From Latrodectus hesperus (Eukaryota > Arthropoda > Arachnida > Araneae > Theridiidae): a DNA stretch of 64,000 bases. Below, piece by piece: positions 33,545-47,404 of the stretch. A model generated the notes under the pieces. It did not search any database and was not told where the DNA came from. It saw only the letters and a list, made by a program, of their open reading frames with translations. Each line of letters starts with the position of its first letter. Positions within the stretch are counted from its first letter, which is position 1. The position numbers and the translations under genes are program-made. The stretch covers positions 4,314,065 through 4,378,064 of the forward strand of contig JAJQOW010000014.1 in the NCBI GenBank assembly GCA_037975125.1. Direction: 5' to 3'.

Positions 33545-33724
33545 GCCGAGCTGGCAGCCGAATGGTTAGCGCACTTGCCTTCGGTTCAACTGTTCGTGGG
33601 TTCGAATCCCACCTTGGGCATGGATGTTTGTAGTGGTTCGGAATCCACTTTAAACCGTAAGTCCCGGTCTAATTAGCCCTCGTGTGCAAAAAATGACCGT
33701 TGAGCGACAAACAAACAAACAAAC
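33545..33724 (+). mobile_element. Short tRNA-derived SINE (180 bp)
   Basis: Head GCCGAGCTGGCAGCCGAATG with GAATGGTTAGCGCAC and a perfect B box GGTTCGAATCCC; body CCGGTCTAATTAGCCCTCGT; tail of four CAAA units. It is flanked by an 11-base duplication AATCTTAATAC at 33534-33544 and 33725-33735, so both ends are fixed. Confidence 0.92.
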
Positions 33725-33883
33725 AATCTTAATACAGTCAGAGATCTCACAATAAATGAAATAAATGTTAGAGTTAAGCTTTTCTTAAGTATATTTGGTG
33801 AAAGATAATGTCACAAAAATATTTTTTTGCGATCATTATATGATAACCTCTTGTAAATTAATAATAGCGATAATCAGGCACAA

Positions 33884-34196
33884 ATGCCGTATGATCCAGG
33901 ATGTCAAATTTTAAACTTTTTTGGCGATGAATAAATGTTACTAAGATGACGTATTGTAAACGATTTAAAGTATGACCAAGATGACGTATTGTAAACAACT
34001 GTGAAGATGACGTATTGACGTACAAGATGACGTAATGGCGCGCGATGACGTAAATATTACGGTTGCCAAATTTTTTTTAATAATTCTTATAGATCTCTAT
34101 GTCTATGATGTAATAAAAGCCAGGTTGCCAGAGAGATAAGAAAATTCACCAAAAAAGTCACCAAACTCTTAATTTAGCACCCTGAATATACGGCAT
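33884..34196. mobile_element. MITE copy 2 (six TGACGTA boxes)
   Basis: The ends are inverted: left ATGCCGTATGATCCAGGATG, right (read in reverse) ATGCCGTATATTCAGGGTGC. The interior holds TGACGTA at about 33947, 33982, 34008, 34016, 34028 and 34046, five of them as GATGACGTA. It is homologous to copy 1 at 6381-6602. Non-coding. Confidence 0.85.
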
Positions 34197-34199
34197 GTG

Positions 34200-35548
<1,349 letters not shown>

Positions 35549-35850
35549 TTTTACTTTAAAATAGTTTATTGTTCATATTTGCTTCTAATTATATTTTATT
35601 ACTTGATTTTTCTTATTTCGAGAATAAATGGGACGAAAGTAAGAACACACTTTTGCTTAATGTTTTAAAAATTTCACTACAAAATGGCAAAGCATTTGGC
35701 AATATTTTCATTTTGAAAAATGATTGCATGTAAATAAGAAAGATATAAAGTAAATTACTCATTTTGAATTATATTTATTTCTTATTATGAAAATAATTGA
35801 ATACCAAATAAAAGACAAAGTTTAGAACAAATTAAAAAAATTTTTTTTTT

Positions 35851-36119
35851 GTCTAGTGGTCAGCGTGTCTGGTTGCGGATAGGGAGGTCCTGGGTTCGAA
35901 TCCCGGTTCGGGCATGGATCTACTTTCTCTCTCTATGTATCCTGTCATTGTCCTTTCCTTGTATGAATGTGGAGCGAATGGTTGCCTACCCTATAAACGG
36001 GTCCCTATGGCATGTGTGTACTGAGGAAGTCGGACTCCATACCAAAATATGGTTCAGTTGGAAAAGTGGAGCAGCGCACCCCATATTGGCATCCTGGCTG
36101 GCACACGACAACAACAACA
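35851..36119 (+). mobile_element. tRNA-derived SINE, alternate 3' module
   Basis: The head GTCTAGTGGTCAGCGTGTCT with B box GGGTTCGAATCCCGG, and the body, match the SINE at 28832-29144. After GTACTGAGGAAGTCGGACTC the 3' module differs (GTGGAGCAGCGCACC), ending in ACAACAACAAC. Flanking duplications are hidden in A/T runs. Confidence 0.88.
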
Positions 36120-36384
36120 TGTTTTTTTAAAAAAGGTTCCCTTTAAATGAAAAAAATTTATATTTATAATATAAACTGAATCTAGATTAGAAAATTCCTA
36201 ATATTTTCATTTTTCAAAGTACAATGAAGACCAATTAAGTGAAGGATAACTATTTTCATGTAAATTTTGAGCTGCGTGCAAATATGAAACTGACTGGTAA
36301 GTGATGTAAGCAGCAGTTTTATAATATTAAATGTACGGTTCCCTGATTAATAATTGGGAAAAGAAAAATGGTCAAGAGTAAGGA

Positions 36385-38600
36385 TCAAAATACAATTTAT
36401 TAATATCCAAATCGTCGAGGTTAGGCAAATATATTATTCCTCTTTGAAAGTAATCTAAACACTCAGAGATATTTTCACGTACCACTATATCAAGGGAGTA
36501 TCGTGAGTAAGTCGATTTTGATAGTCATTTCTGCCATAGTCAATTACAACGGACAAAAGTGTGTAGATGACTCAGTTAGTCAGATGTTACTTCTCACTGT
36601 AACAGTAGATATTCAGGCAACGGAGATCTACGGATCTAAACCTGATTGATAATGTCCAAGTCGTCGTAGTTCGGCGAATGAATCATTCTACTTAGAAAGC
36701 AGTGTAGACACACAGAGATTATCCCGTATCCACAATATCAAGGGAATATTCGCCGATTTTCAAGGGAATGTTCAACAAGCGATTCATCAAGGGAATGTTA
36801 GCCGATTTCGATAAAGTCATTTCTGCCATAGTCAATTACAACGGACAAAAGTGTGTGGATGACTCAGGTAGTCAGATGTTACTTCTCACTGTAACAGTAG
36901 ATATTTAGGCAACGGAGATCTACGGATCTAAACCTAATTGATAATGTCCAAATCGTCGTAGTTCGGCGAATGAATCATTCTACTTAGAAAGCAGTGTAGA
37001 CACACAGAGATTTTCCCGTATCCACAATATCAAGGGAATATTCGCCGATTTTCAAGGGAATGCTCAACAAGCGATTCATCAAGGGAATGTTAGCCGATTT
37101 CGATAAAGTCATTTCTGCCATAGTCAATTACAACGGACAAAAGTGTGTGGATGACTCAGGTAGTCAGACGTTACTTCTCACTGTAACAGTAGATATTCAG
37201 GTAACGGATATCTACGGATCTAAACCTAATTGATAATGTCCAAATCGTCGTAGTTCGGCGAATGAATCATTCTACTTAGAAAGCAGTGTAGACACACAGA
37301 GATTTTCCCGTATCCACAATATCAAGGGAATATTCGCCGATTTTCAAGGGAATGCTCAACAAGCGATTCATCAAGGGAATGTTAGCCGATTTCGATAAAG
37401 TCATTTCTGCCATAGTCAATTACAACGGACAAAAGTGTGTGGATGACTCAGGTAGTCAGATGTTACTTCTCACTGTAACAGTAGATATTTAGGCAACGGA
37501 GATCTACGAATCTAAACCTAATTGATAATGTCCAAACCTTAGGAGTTCGGCGAATGAATCATTCTACTTAGAAAGTAGTGTAGACACACAGAGATTTTCC
37601 CGTATCCACAATATCAAGGGAATATTCGCCGATTTTCAAGGGAATGCGTTCATCAAGGGAATGTTAGCCGATTTCGATAAAGTCATTTCTGCCATAGTCA
37701 ATTACAACGGACAAAAGTGTGTGGATGACTCAGGTAGTCAGATGTTACTTCTCACTGTAACAGTAGATATTCAGGCAACGGAGATCTACGAATCTAAACC
37801 TAATTGATAATGTCCAAACCTTAGGAGTTCGGTGAATGAATCATTCTACTTAGAAAGTAGTGTAGACACACAGAGATTTTCCCGTATCCACAATATCAAG
37901 GGAATATTCGCCGATTTTCAAGGGAATGTTAGCCGATTTCGATAAATTCATTTTTGCCATAGTCAATTACAACGGACAAAAGTGTGTGGATGACTCAGGT
38001 AGTCAGATGTTACTTCTCACTGTAACAGTAGATATTCAGGCAACGGAGATCTACGAATCTAAACCTAATTGATAATGTCCAAACCTTAGGAGTTCGGCGA
38101 ATGAATCATTCTACTTAGAAAGTATAGTAGATACACAGCGATTTTCCTGTATCCACAATATCAAGGGAATATTCGCCGATTTCTAAGGGAATGTTCATCA
38201 AGCTATTCATCAAGGGAATGTTAGCCGATTTCGATAAAGTCATTTCTGCCATAGTCAATTACAACGGACAAAAGTATGTGGATAACCCAGGTTATCGGAT
38301 ATTAGTGCGCACTGTAACAGTAGATATTCAGGCAACGAAGATCTACAGAGCCAAAGAGCACGGTTCTAAACACAACTGATAATGTCCAAATTCATGGAGT
38401 TTGGCGAGTGAATCATCCTATTTTGAAAGTAATGTAGACACACAGAAATTTTCACGTACTACTATATCGAGGAAGTATCGAGAGTATGTCGATTTCGATA
38501 GTCATTTAAGCCAGAGTCAATTACAATAGACAAAAGTGTGCAGATTACTCAGGTGATCGGATGTTAGTGCGCACTGTAACAATAGATATTCGGGTAACAG
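36385..38600. repeat. Satellite array, unit about 292 bp, 7-8 units
   Basis: The landmark TCTAAACC(T/G)(A/G)ATTGATAATG starts at 36635, 36927, 37219, 37511, 37793 and 38058, with a diverged one at 38365. The spacing is 292, 292, 292, 282, 265 and 307 bases. Shorter units lose parts of an internal sub-repeat built on TCAAGGGAAT(G/A)TT.GCCGATTT. Central units are nearly identical; the outer units (before 36635 and after 38365) are clearly diverged, the usual pattern of unequal exchange in a tandem array. A 62-codon open frame at 38191-38379 is within one unit and not credible as a gene. Confidence 0.95.
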
Positions 38601-41600
38601 TGTTCCGTCAGCTTAATGCTGATACATAGTAATGAGAAACTATCAAACTATACAAATTAGTTTCCTCTCAGTTTGATACAGGAGTCATCGTTTTATACAA
38701 GTTCATCGGTTGACTACACAAAGCAGAACATTGATGATCATTAGCAGGGTAATATAGTAATGGGCAATCGACAAATAGAAAATATGTGAAATGATGAATT
38801 AAGATTCATTTTCGTGCATACTTATGTCAGAGTACATGTTAGTTTTAAATCCCATTATGTTATTTTTATTACCACTCACACAAGAATTCTCGTAGGAAGA
38901 CAACTTCAGCATCTCATTGAGAGTTGATAGTTATTTGTTGTGTGGTAGATTGTTTGTTGCTATGCACAGGCGTTGAATAGTCAAATGAATTGCTGCACTG
39001 TGGCCTGTCTTTTCGCTGTTACCTTGCGGAATAGCCATCAACGGCCTTGTTCGTTTGCATGCTCTTGTTCAGTTGGTAATTCAGTCTGGTGGAGATGATT
39101 CTACCGGAATACTCATTGGGCTTCCTTGAAATAGTGGGGTGTGAAAATACTATTGTTGTTACAGCTTGCAAAATGGTATAATCATATTCTCCGAGCTCCA
39201 ATGATTTAAATATTTTTGGATCCGTTTTTTCGCACCAGTTGCTTTTAACATTTATTAATACCATGAGTACTAATTATTATACTCTTTATTTGGACCAATT
39301 CTTAATAAATCATTTACAAGTCACTTTCATTTTTGCCGAAGTTAAAAATTTGTACAACTCCAGCCATCCCTGATTTATTTGCTCTTTTCCATACATTAAT
39401 TATATTCTAATATGCTGTGAAATAAAATATGTTTCATTCTGAGTGACTGCAGAATCCACTATATCTTCAGGTAGCAAGAATCATACCATTCCCAACCAGG
39501 TCAATGTGAACTTTTTCACATATATAGTATTCAAATTCAATTCATTAATCTTTACTATATAGCTGGATATTTTATTTGATATAATTTAACAAATAAATGC
39601 GGCAAGTAAATTGTTATACTTAAATTCACAATTTCTAGAAATAATCTCAGGCTGAAAAAATTGATAACTGAACAATAATTGTATGCAAAATATTATTGTG
39701 CGTTGTTTAAAATTTTAAATACATGTTATTATTTATATATTTCAGTTTTCTATAAGTATTTTGGTCAAAGAATATTTATCCGAATATTTTCTGTGAGCTG
39801 ATATTTTAAGATTTTTGATTGAGAGATTCAGAAGTAACTGTTCATGTCTTATTTCTTTTGGAAATAAATATTTAAGAATTATTTGAAGTACTTTGGAAGA
39901 AATAAAATATTTTTGTTTACACTTTCGCTCAAAATTATGTTTTTATTGAATAATATTTTAAATTTTAATGCATTTCTTGATATCAGAGTACAAAATAAGA
40001 TTGTAAGGAAAGGCTCTTTTTTTATCTAGATTAAGTAACTGCTTGTTTAACTTATTAAATTAATTTATAATATTATTTACGAACGCCAAACTAATTTTTG
40101 CCTCTAAATTTTCAAATTTTAGATTTAATGATATTCATTTATCATAACTATGAACAGATTTTTTTATTTAATGTGGTTAGAAATAAGATAATACAAGTCT
40201 AGAAAAAATTTAGGATTTTTACTGGAAATATGGAAATATTACTTTGAAATAATTTAAATTTATATTACTAGGTATAAAAAAATAGAAAAATAAAAGAAAC
40301 CAATAAACGTATAAGATCTTGGAAAATACTTCTTAATTTAGAAGTAATTATATTTCCAAGAGCTAAAATTAAAAATTTTTCAAAAAATTCACAAAATTTG
40401 CTGATTATAATTACCAGAATTGCCAAAAAGTATGACTTTTCTGCAATGGCCTGAGAATAAAATCTGAATAAAGCATTTACACCCTCGAAACCATACCAAA
40501 AAATTTTGTTTTTGGTATTGAAGATAATAGCACGAGAATAAATATAATAAATAAATTCTAACTGCCAAAAGAAAATATCAATTCCAAACCTGCAAAACTG
40601 CAAATACATATATAAAGAGTAAAACAAATAGATAAATTCAAAGACTAAATGTAAACACATTTCAAGCTTCTTATAGACATTCAAGGCTTCGGTGACCCTT
40701 CTGTAGTTTATAATAGCCTTATTTCATACTTATAAGCAATGATCGACTAGCCAAATAATGTTTAATAAAACTAATTGGAATATTATAATTAATTAGAATG
40801 TTTTACAATCTTTTTTATTTGTTTATTGTGAATTAATAAAATTATTACAAATAATATAAAATCTATTTAATTGATGTAATATACTATTTTTATAAATTTT
40901 AATAGAAATATTGGAATTTCCAAAAATTAGTTTATTTACTTTAAAATTAAAATCATTAGTTTTATAGTAAATGTCAGAATGTGTATAGCTTTATTTTACT
41001 GTAATCATACCTAAAAAGTCAGTTTTTAAATTATCTTTATTTGATTTAATTCATTTTAATTTCATAGAATAGATGTTTTTTAAACTTTATCTAATTACAA
41101 AAAAATCAAAGATTATAATGTAAGTAATATATTTTTAGGCACAAAAGGCATTTGAATAACATAATATTAAGAGAGAACTCAAATATATAAATTAATAAAA
41201 CAAATAAAATCAGTTTCTGTTTATTTTTAACGATGGCCTTAATAATTGGCAAAAACAAACCGTGGGAAAAATAACACAAATATTTAAAACAGAAAGTCTG
41301 ACACAGGAAAAACAACAATCCTATCTGCTTGCTGATATTAGCAATCAATGAATATTGTTAAAGTTTGATCTGATTGATTATAAAGCGCTTTTTGTTTATT
41401 TATAAGTCGATAAGAAAATTCAATACAGTCAATTTGAATGATAAATAGGTCACACACGTGTATTTATTTTTTTTTATATAAATGATTTGAATAAGATACC
41501 GGATATAAATAAACCTTGACAGAATGTAAAAGGCATATAGACAGCAAACGGGAACTTGCTTTTAGAAATTTCTAAGATGGTCATCAAGAATTTTGAACTT

Positions 41601-41925
41601 CGTAAGACATTCATTAATATTTTGAATAGTTTTACTCAAAAATTATTTATGTGAACACAATTTTTAAGTTATTTATTATAAATACTTTTTGCATTTATTT
41701 TTCACATAAAAAAATTGAATATGTTACTTATTGATAGCATCTTTACGTGTTAGCTACTAATTTTTTAAGGAAAATATTACTTTTGGTCTACTGTATTATA
41801 TGTGTCAGATTTAGAGATGATAGTGCATGTTTTAAATTAATTTTATCTTTATTTTAGTTTTAATAAGTATTTATCTTCAATTTTTTTAACATACTGTTTT
41901 ACTTTACAAGGATATTTTTATAATT

Positions 41926-41930
<5 letters not shown>
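38601..41930. other. AT-rich intergenic sequence
   Basis: Nothing recognised. A 138-codon hydrophobic open frame on the - strand at 40268-40684 has no start context or homology I can name. Confidence 0.5.

Positions 41931-42010
<80 letters not shown>
41931..42010. repeat. (TA)n microsatellite, 80 bp
   Basis: A pure TA tract about 60 bp left of the Tc1/mariner element. Confidence 0.98.
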
Positions 42011-42013
<3 letters not shown>

Positions 42014-42071
42014 ATCTTGTTATTTTTTTTATTTGAAAGTTGACATAAGATTTAAAGTAAGTACATACACT

Positions 42072-43037
42072 GCTCGATATTGAAAATGCAGTGCCAAAAA
42101 GGAGTTGCCAGAAAATTAGGAAATTCGGCACCCAGAGAGGGAATGCAACGAAAAATAAGTGATCTGTATTTCGAAATGATATGCATAATTGAGAGTGAGA
42201 ACAGTATCGAGTCAGTAGGGTGTAGGACCACTGTGACTGGTGATGCCCGAAGCAACGCGTCCAGGCAATGAGTCATTGAGAATGCGGATGGATCTCCATA
42301 TCCTGTCCACCATTTGCCAAAGTGCGTCTTCTGAAAGAGGCAGGGTCTACAAATCGCGTCCAATCATATCCCAAACGTGTTCAATTGGTGAGAGATCTGG
42401 CAAGCACGGTGACCAAGGAAGCAGCAATACTCCTAGCAGGACATGTTGGCTGATGCGAGTAATGTGCAGTCGGGTGTTATCCTGCTAATAAAGGGAATTG
42501 TGCATACTCTGAAGTAGGGGAGTGTCACCGGCCTTTGCGCATCATCCACGAAATGTTAGGCTGTCATAGTACCATGAATACGAACTAGAGGTGACATGGA
42601 GTCCTACATGATGCCTGCCCCCAAAAACCATGATGCCGCTTAGTAGCGGATTGGGGCGTTCCACAATTGCTGGAAGACTGGACCTGTCTCAACATCAATG
42701 CTACACTTCTGCGCGGCGACTATCATAGAAGAAAGAGAATCGTGTCTCATCGGAGAAGACGATCCTTTGCCACTCCACCACCCACATTGCTCTAATACGG
42801 CACCGCTGACGTCTATGCTGTGGGGCAAATGGCAGTATTTTTAAAGGATGACATGATCAAAGGCCACTAGCAGCTAATTGGCGGCAAATGGTTCTGTTCG
42901 ACATGGGAGAATTTAGGGAGTCTTGCACATACTGCAGAAATTCGGTAAAATTTTCTTAATTGGTAAGACAAGCTTGTTATGAAATTTGCATAATTTTCTA
43001 GCCACTCCTTCTTGGTGTTGCATTTTCAATGTCGGGC
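42072..43037 (-). mobile_element. Tc1/mariner DNA transposon, decayed
   Basis: About 0.97 kb with imperfect inverted ends: left CGATATTGAAAATGCAGTGC, right (read in reverse) CGACATTGAAAATGCAACAC, the similarity running about 45 bp. Inside, on the - strand, all three parts of a DDE transposase can be seen: FSDETRF near 42750, QDNTRLH near 42475 and PDLSPIEHVWDMIGRDL near 42360-42410. They lie in different frames with stops between, so the gene is dead. The N-terminal DNA-binding part is mostly missing, as the element is shorter than a typical 1.3-kb Tc1. Confidence 0.88.
42200..42860 (-). pseudogene. Tc1-like transposase pseudogene
   Basis: Catalytic-domain remnant. The Asp-Asp-Glu landmarks are recognisable, but frameshifts and stops (for example directly after GRDL) break it. 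It would have cut and joined DNA at TA sites. Confidence 0.85.
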
Positions 43038-43039
43038 GT

Positions 43040-43955
43040 CGGGCTTTATATAGATAATAAATTATACAATTTATAAAGAAATATGTGATTTGAAAATATT
43101 AAAATATAAAGGTTTTATTTACAATTTGCAAGTAGAATTCATTTGCAAACTTTATTTTGGAAATAAATTACCAATTTTGTCAGCAAATGTAAAATCTCAA
43201 ATTACATACAGTAATATTGAAAATGTAGGGTAATATCTAAAAATAAAAATGGTATTTTAATAATATTTTCAAAAATTTTATATAATTTCATTATAAAAAT
43301 TAACTATTTTAATAATTTTTTTTCATATGACATAATTATCTTCATTATAATTAGAAACTAATACAGATAATTTAGTCATACTTTTTCACATAATATAGGA
43401 TGAAGATAAGGTATTTAAATTTCTGCAAATACACAATAAGCAACAAACCTGTATATATTTTTTAAATTTACGTAATTTCTATACTTTGTGAAAGAAAGTT
43501 TTTTTTAATCACGTTGAAATTACATTTTTAATATTTATAAAGTTAAAAGTATTCGAATATTTATTTACAATGTTGAATGTCAAAAAGCAAATTCATTTAT
43601 AAAGTGTCTATTTAAGAAATCCTCAATATTCCTTACATTTTGCAACAAAATTTCCCAGGGTAAACAGTTTTGGATTTAATTCGAAAAATCATTATAGCTC
43701 AGTAAATCGTTCTCAACTGAAATATTTTACAATGTAATCATTCAAACTTTTGCTTTATAACTACTTATCTATTTGTTATTTTAAGGAAATGGTCAGGCAA
43801 ACGACTATAAAACTGCATGAAGTCTGTTCAGATTTTAAATACAAAATTAGAAATCGCGTATAGAACAGCTTAACGGCCTGATGCTGTTGTAAGGCATTTT
43901 AATATTCATCTTGGAATCTGCCTTTCAGCAGGCATAAGTTTTCATAGGCAGTGGA

Positions 43956-43957
<2 letters not shown>
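43040..43957. other. AT-rich intergenic sequence
   Basis: Nothing recognised. Confidence 0.5.

Positions 43958-44031
<74 letters not shown>
43958..44031. repeat. (TA)n microsatellite
   Basis: A pure TA tract. Confidence 0.98.
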
Positions 44032-44036
<5 letters not shown>

Positions 44037-44427
44037 CAATGAGAAAATCAGGAAAACTCTCTAGCACAGACCTGGACAAATGTGCACGCAATTTCCTGTT
44101 ATCCAACGGTAGCTACGATCAAATCCGGTACCATTCGTTCCAAAGAGAGCCGTTCTTTCATTAAGCTTATGTGATGCCTAAATACAATTTAGAAGGAAAG
44201 TATTTGTTTTTAAAATGAAAGAACCTGGAGTGTCTGCAGGTGTTTAATGTTGTAGACAAAACACTTGAAGTCAGCGCTATTTCTGAACTGCAATATACAG
44301 GTGGTCGGTCGTTGAGCAGTTACCTTGGGTGTAATGGTCTGGAGATAATTTCCTCCTTCCAGATCAAAATCAAAACTGAGGGAGTGGATCTTCTGGTGGT
44401 GCCATCTATCGGGGGAGTCCAAGAACA
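44032..44427. other. Unrecognised, moderately GC-rich segment
   Basis: Less AT-rich than its surroundings and directly left of a SINE 3' end. It may be a decayed SINE or other retroposon body. Overlapping 72-codon frames on both strands are not convincing genes. Confidence 0.35.
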
Positions 44428-44541
44428 AGGACGTACTTTCGCCTTCGTTGTGCTCTGATTAAACGAGCGACTTCTGATTTAATTTTGAATAGCCTTCTGC
44501 TAGTGAGCTTGCGTTGTCCAAGTGTCATAAATAACAACAAT
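44428..44541 (+). mobile_element. SINE 3' fragment
   Basis: ACTTTCGCCTTCGTTGTGCT, CTGATTAAACGA and CCAAGTGTCATAAATAACAA match the 3' module and tail of the SINE at 28832-29144. The tRNA head is absent. Confidence 0.8.
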
Positions 44542-45891
44542 AAAAAGGGACAATCAAAGACTTTCGAAAATTTCAAGTCATTCATTCGATGTAATTGGTT
44601 AGGAAATATCGTTATTGGAGACATCAACATTATTTTGAATTGGTATTAAAGATTGTAGAATTGGTATCAGTTTTAAATGATATTGATACCAACGATGGCA
44701 TCAACATAAAAATGATTTAAAACCATATCATAAAATAAAATAATCGGTAAACATAATATAGTTAAGATGCAAATTAAATTGTTGCTGCAGTTTATACAGC
44801 GGGGGATCACGTACGGCAGTTTTAGTGATAAACAAGCTGAAAATATTTTTTTTTCATTTCCTTTTTTTGAGAAAATTCAGCTTTCTTCAAGAAATTTCAT
44901 TGTTTGTAAAAACTGATTTTTACAAGAAATTGTCTGATAGTTTTGATGTTAAATCCACGAGTTTGTAATAATGTTATTTATAAAATTAAAATCCATTAAA
45001 AAGAATCGGTACATCTATTTAAAAATCAAGATTCAGCAAAGCAGTTTATGATAAACGATTTCAATATACATCCGATATTACTCTTTGTTTCTGCTTTGTG
45101 TACTGGTTCTAATGAACAGATCATTTGGAAAATATGAAGAACTGTCATAATTTTCATAACTATTCTTTAGAACTGTGAACATATCTATTTTAAGTAACAT
45201 GATATGTTACACGAAATTAGTTTCAAATCATTAGGTACATTTTCTTGAAATACAAATTTTAAAATTTATAATAGTGTCTGGTTCACATAACTATCTATTC
45301 TTAGTTATGTGAGGGAGGGTTGAATCTATATTAAGACTAATTTTTATGCTAATCTTCTTGTAAGCTTCATGAAACAAGTACAATAAATGTTTAGACAAAA
45401 TAGAGAGCTATTAATCTCCCACATTTAATGATATAATCTCATTTCTCTTCACAGTTAATATGTTAAACCTTAAGTGGTTCGTGATATAAAATTTACTTCA
45501 CTATTTTACTAATCGATTGTTTTTCATAACAATAGTAGGTACGAAAAATTATTCTGACAACATGATTAACTAGTTTCTTTTATCTTTTAGAATTTTCTAG
45601 TTAACTTCCATATTTGACACATAATCTGTGATTGTATGTTTATATTACAGTACCTTTTATTAATATATTTCTCTTTTATTCAATAATGGATTCGCAATGT
45701 TAAATATTAAAGGTTATTATTATTTTCAAATATAGCTTAAATTGTGAGTCATCTAGTTGGATTAAGTAAAAAATACTTAAACAAAATGTCATGAAAATAA
45801 TCTGTATAATATTATGTTCGTAACAAAAATTAACAGTGCTCTGCCTTTGCAATATTTGTTGAAGAATAATTTCTATATCTTTATGTTATAG
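44542..45891. other. AT-rich sequence upstream of the carboxylesterase exon
   Basis: No upstream coding exon is recognisable. The last bases before 45892 are a usable acceptor (TTATGTTATAG), so this is probably an intron. Confidence 0.5.
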
Positions 45892-47404
45892 GTTATATCT
45901 GCCTTTTGGTAATTTTTGGAGTTTGTTCCGGATTGAAATGTTATAAGAATGTGTATATTCACGAACCTAGCCCAGTAGTGGTGACGAAGACAGGCGTTGT
46001 CGTTGGGAAATACATCAAAGGAGTTTCTGGCAAGGAAAGTGCCGCCTTTCTGGGAATACCATTCGCTAATCCTCCATTAGGTGATAAGAGATTTCAGATT
46101 TCAGATCCTGTAAAACCATGGAAAGGAACATATTTTGCTAAAGATCTTTCACCAGCATGCATGCAGCATTCAACCCGAAAATTTGACTGGATTCCTTCAG
46201 GAATTAATGTCAGCGAGGATTGCTTGTATTTAAACATATGGTTACCACCCAACTGTTGCTGCAACAGAGAAGATAAGCTTCCTGTGATGGTTTGGATACA
46301 TGGAGGGGGGTATTCTACTGGATCAGCAAGTATGGATTTATATGATGGCAGTGTTTTGTCCTCTTATGGAGAAGTTATTGTGGTTTCAGTGAATTACAGG
46401 TTAGGCATATTTGGTTTCCTTAATGTCGGTACAAAAGATGCTCCTGGAAATATGGGTCTTCATGACCAATATTTAGCCTTAAATTGGATTCGGGAAAACA
46501 TCGAATATTTTGGGGGCAATCCGAGTAGTATAACGTTATTCGGTGAAAGTGCTGGCTCATTTTCGGTATCACTGCAAATGGTTTCATCCTTTTCTCGAAA
46601 TTTATTTCACAGAGCTATTCTTCAAAGTGGTACTTCTAATCAACCGATAGTGATAGATAACTCGACAGTGTCTCTTATTAAAGCAACTGAGTTTGCAAAT
46701 AAAGTTAATTGTTCATTGATCAGTTCTAATTCAAGAAACTTATCTCATGATATTGTAGAGTGTTTAAAGAATAAAAGCGCTGAAGAACTTTCTAAAACAG
46801 AGAGCACTTTCAATTCGGATATTGGATTATTTTTCTTGCCTTCTTATGGAAACGATTGTGATGATTGTTTCAAATATTTTGCTGAATCCCCAATTAGAAC
46901 CATACAGACAGGAAAATTTGCACAGATTCCTACACTTATTGGTATCAATCAAAATGAAGGCTCTATTTTCCTGATATATCGCCACCCAGATATTTTTAAA
47001 CTTGATCAAAAATCATTTATTTCTATTTCTCAAGCAAAACAAGTTCTTAAAATTATGATAAGAAATATATCAATCGCATATGATGAGGTGTTTGATTATT
47101 ACATCCAAAATCCATCGGAAGCTCTATCTGAAGATGTAATTGGTGTGATTGGCAAAATATTCGGTGATTACCTTTTTAAGTGCCCGAGCATGTTCTTTGC
47201 AGATAAAGTTGAAAAAGCTTATTTTTATTGGTTCAATCATCGATCTGTCATCGATACTAAACATAAATGGTTAGGAGTGCCTCATTTCGCCGAAATTCCA
47301 TACGTGTTTGGAAAACCTTTAACTAATACAAGAAAATATACAAATGAAGACAGAAGATTCAGCTCAGACTTGATGAAGAAATTCACATCCTTTGCTCGAG
47401 ATGG
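45892..47404 (+). CDS. Carboxylesterase exon with catalytic triad
   Basis: Acceptor TTATAG|GTTATATCTGCC, donor GATGG|GTACGT. A 1.5-kb exon that carries nearly the whole enzyme, including the catalytic Ser, Glu and His. Confidence 0.93.

Noticed and set aside
38191..38379. 62-codon open frame in the satellite
   Set aside because: It exists in one unit only; sister units have stops or shifts in it.
36385..38600. CRISPR-like array
   Set aside because: Direct tandem units of about 292 bp without spacers, in a eukaryotic context.
40268..40684. 138-codon hydrophobic open frame on the - strand, possible membrane protein
   Set aside because: Composition is that of random AT-rich DNA (Phe, Ile, Leu, Tyr), with no recognisable motif, splice context or regulatory signal.
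44210..44458. 72-codon frames on both strands
   Set aside because: They overlap each other and run into a SINE 3' end.
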